Of a stretch of 64,000 nucleotides of DNA, positions 62,525-64,000 are shown one piece after another (the stretch's first letter is position 1; every line of letters begins with the position of its first letter). Source of the DNA: Tenrec ecaudatus. Lineage: Eukaryota > Chordata > Mammalia > Afrosoricida > Tenrecidae. Location: positions 122,377,586 to 122,441,585 of the forward strand of contig NC_134537.1 of NCBI RefSeq assembly GCF_050624435.1, read 5' to 3'. The position numbers and the translations under genes are program-made. The notes under the pieces were generated by a model. The model had not been told where the DNA came from. It saw only the letters and a program-made list of their open reading frames with translations, and ran no database searches.

Positions 62525-62725
62525 TGAGCTAGATCCTTTTCATACATTTTCCCATAGCCACTTCACTCATGTGCCTGGTCATCAAAGAAACAGTTGAGGC
62601 ACGAAGAGTAGCCAGCATTTCTAAGACCGCACAGCTCCTAAGTGGCAGAGGCAGGACCGTACAGGATATCTGCCTCCGGAGCTGCTCACTTCACCCCAAG
62701 ACTATGCTGTGTCCATCATTGTTTT
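62525..62725 (+). repeat. MIR SINE
   Basis: AGAAACAGTTGAGGCACGAAGAG, GACCGCACAGCTCCTAAGTGGCAGAGG and AAGACTATGCTGTG follow the MIR consensus in order. Confidence 0.8.
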
Positions 62726-63116
62726 TGAAATTTGGAACCATACTGCTCTGTATTCAAACTAGAATTCTATTTTCCAAATAGTATAGTAGGCTGAGAATAA
62801 GTATTTCCCTGTAAACCTCCTAATTGTCTCATGCCTTTTAATAACTAGATTTTGGGAGAGAAATCATAAAATTTCATGTCGCAGAAAAGCATGTCATCTG
62901 TGTAGCAGAAATGCAGAGTGGCTTCCCATATGATGGTATTTCCTTTGTTTCCGGACCAGGAGCAGGTGAACATTTTTCCCCACTATGACTTAACAGGAAT
63001 TAAATGCTGGTCGCCGCAGAACTGCGATTTGTCCCTAATGTCAGTCCACAGACCTCACATTTCTGCCACATCCCTGCATGTGGCTCGTGCAGGCGTATTC
63101 AAACAGATAACTGTTA

Positions 63117-63305
<189 letters not shown>

Positions 63306-63534
63306 CTAAAATTTTTCTAAAATCTAATTTATTGTTAACAGATGACCTACTGGGAAAGCATGGGTTGTGCTTGGTCTGGAAAACTGATCCCCAGCACCAG
63401 TTCTTTCTCGGCGAGGCGAACGCTCCATACCGTCAGGTACTGCACTGAACACACGAGTTTGTGGATTCCTCCCTCTGTACTGAAGGAAGGACAACCCATT
63501 CTTGTTTCAAATGAATGCACTTCTTAAGTTCTTA

Positions 63535-63535
<1 letters not shown>

Positions 63536-63580
<45 letters not shown>
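63536..63580 (+). repeat. (AC)n microsatellite
   Basis: 45 bp of uninterrupted AC. Confidence 0.98.
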
Positions 63581-63582
<2 letters not shown>

Positions 63583-63646
63583 TACACGGGTGCTTCGATC
63601 ATTCTCTCATTTACCCAGTCACTCACTCACTCACTGGAGAACATTA

Positions 63647-63907
<261 letters not shown>

Positions 63908-64000
63908 TCATTGTAATCAGCCTTCCAAAAGAAATGCTTTCCTAGAGGGAGGTCAACTTCAGGAAGGCATAGGGCGAGGAGGGGACTTCCAGCCCAGGCC

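Overview
This is a vertebrate nuclear locus, almost certainly from a placental mammal of the superorder Afrotheria. The one protein-coding gene is the cytochrome P450 CYP4V2. It lies on the minus strand in 11 coding exons between 49213 (start codon) and 12487 (stop codon). All exon junctions keep frame and have GT..AG borders, and together they encode 515 residues. Afrotheria is inferred from more than twenty copies of the tRNA-derived AfroSINE family. A SPIN-type hAT transposon at 15250-16708 narrows the inference to the tenrec branch, because SPIN was described in tenrec among afrotherians. That species-level call is inference.

Layout from left to right. 1-12486 lies downstream of CYP4V2 and is nearly all old mobile DNA: an antisense L1 broken up by ERVL-like LTR elements and a mariner remnant, a complete composite retroposon, and a minus-strand two-LTR element. 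12487-49213 is CYP4V2. 48960-49600 is a CpG-rich, TATA-less promoter region around exon 1. 49214-64000 is upstream of the gene and holds LTRs, SINEs, L1, L2, MIR and a small pogo-type MITE. I found no coding exon of the neighbours expected from mammalian synteny (FAM149A upstream, KLKB1 downstream).

Intron 1 (36317-49002) is the most eventful stretch. It carries a broken betaretrovirus-like (ERV-K type) provirus on the strand opposite the gene, with a tRNA-Lys-type primer-binding site, a disrupted gag, two damaged zinc knuckles and a dUTPase-like remnant. Three later insertions sit inside it: a composite retroposon in the LTR, a class I solo LTR in gag (4-bp target duplication), and a 2.15-kb pogo/Tigger transposon flanked by TA.

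The least familiar element is a composite retroposon present in eight copies. Full-length copies are about 1.2-1.3 kb, start with two or three tandem units, and end in a conserved AATAAAATGATT-type tail. Six copies have recognisable direct repeats of 9-16 bp. I found no prokaryote-like system, CRISPR array or new gene cluster. The interest here lies in the nested transposon history and in lineage-specific details of CYP4V2.
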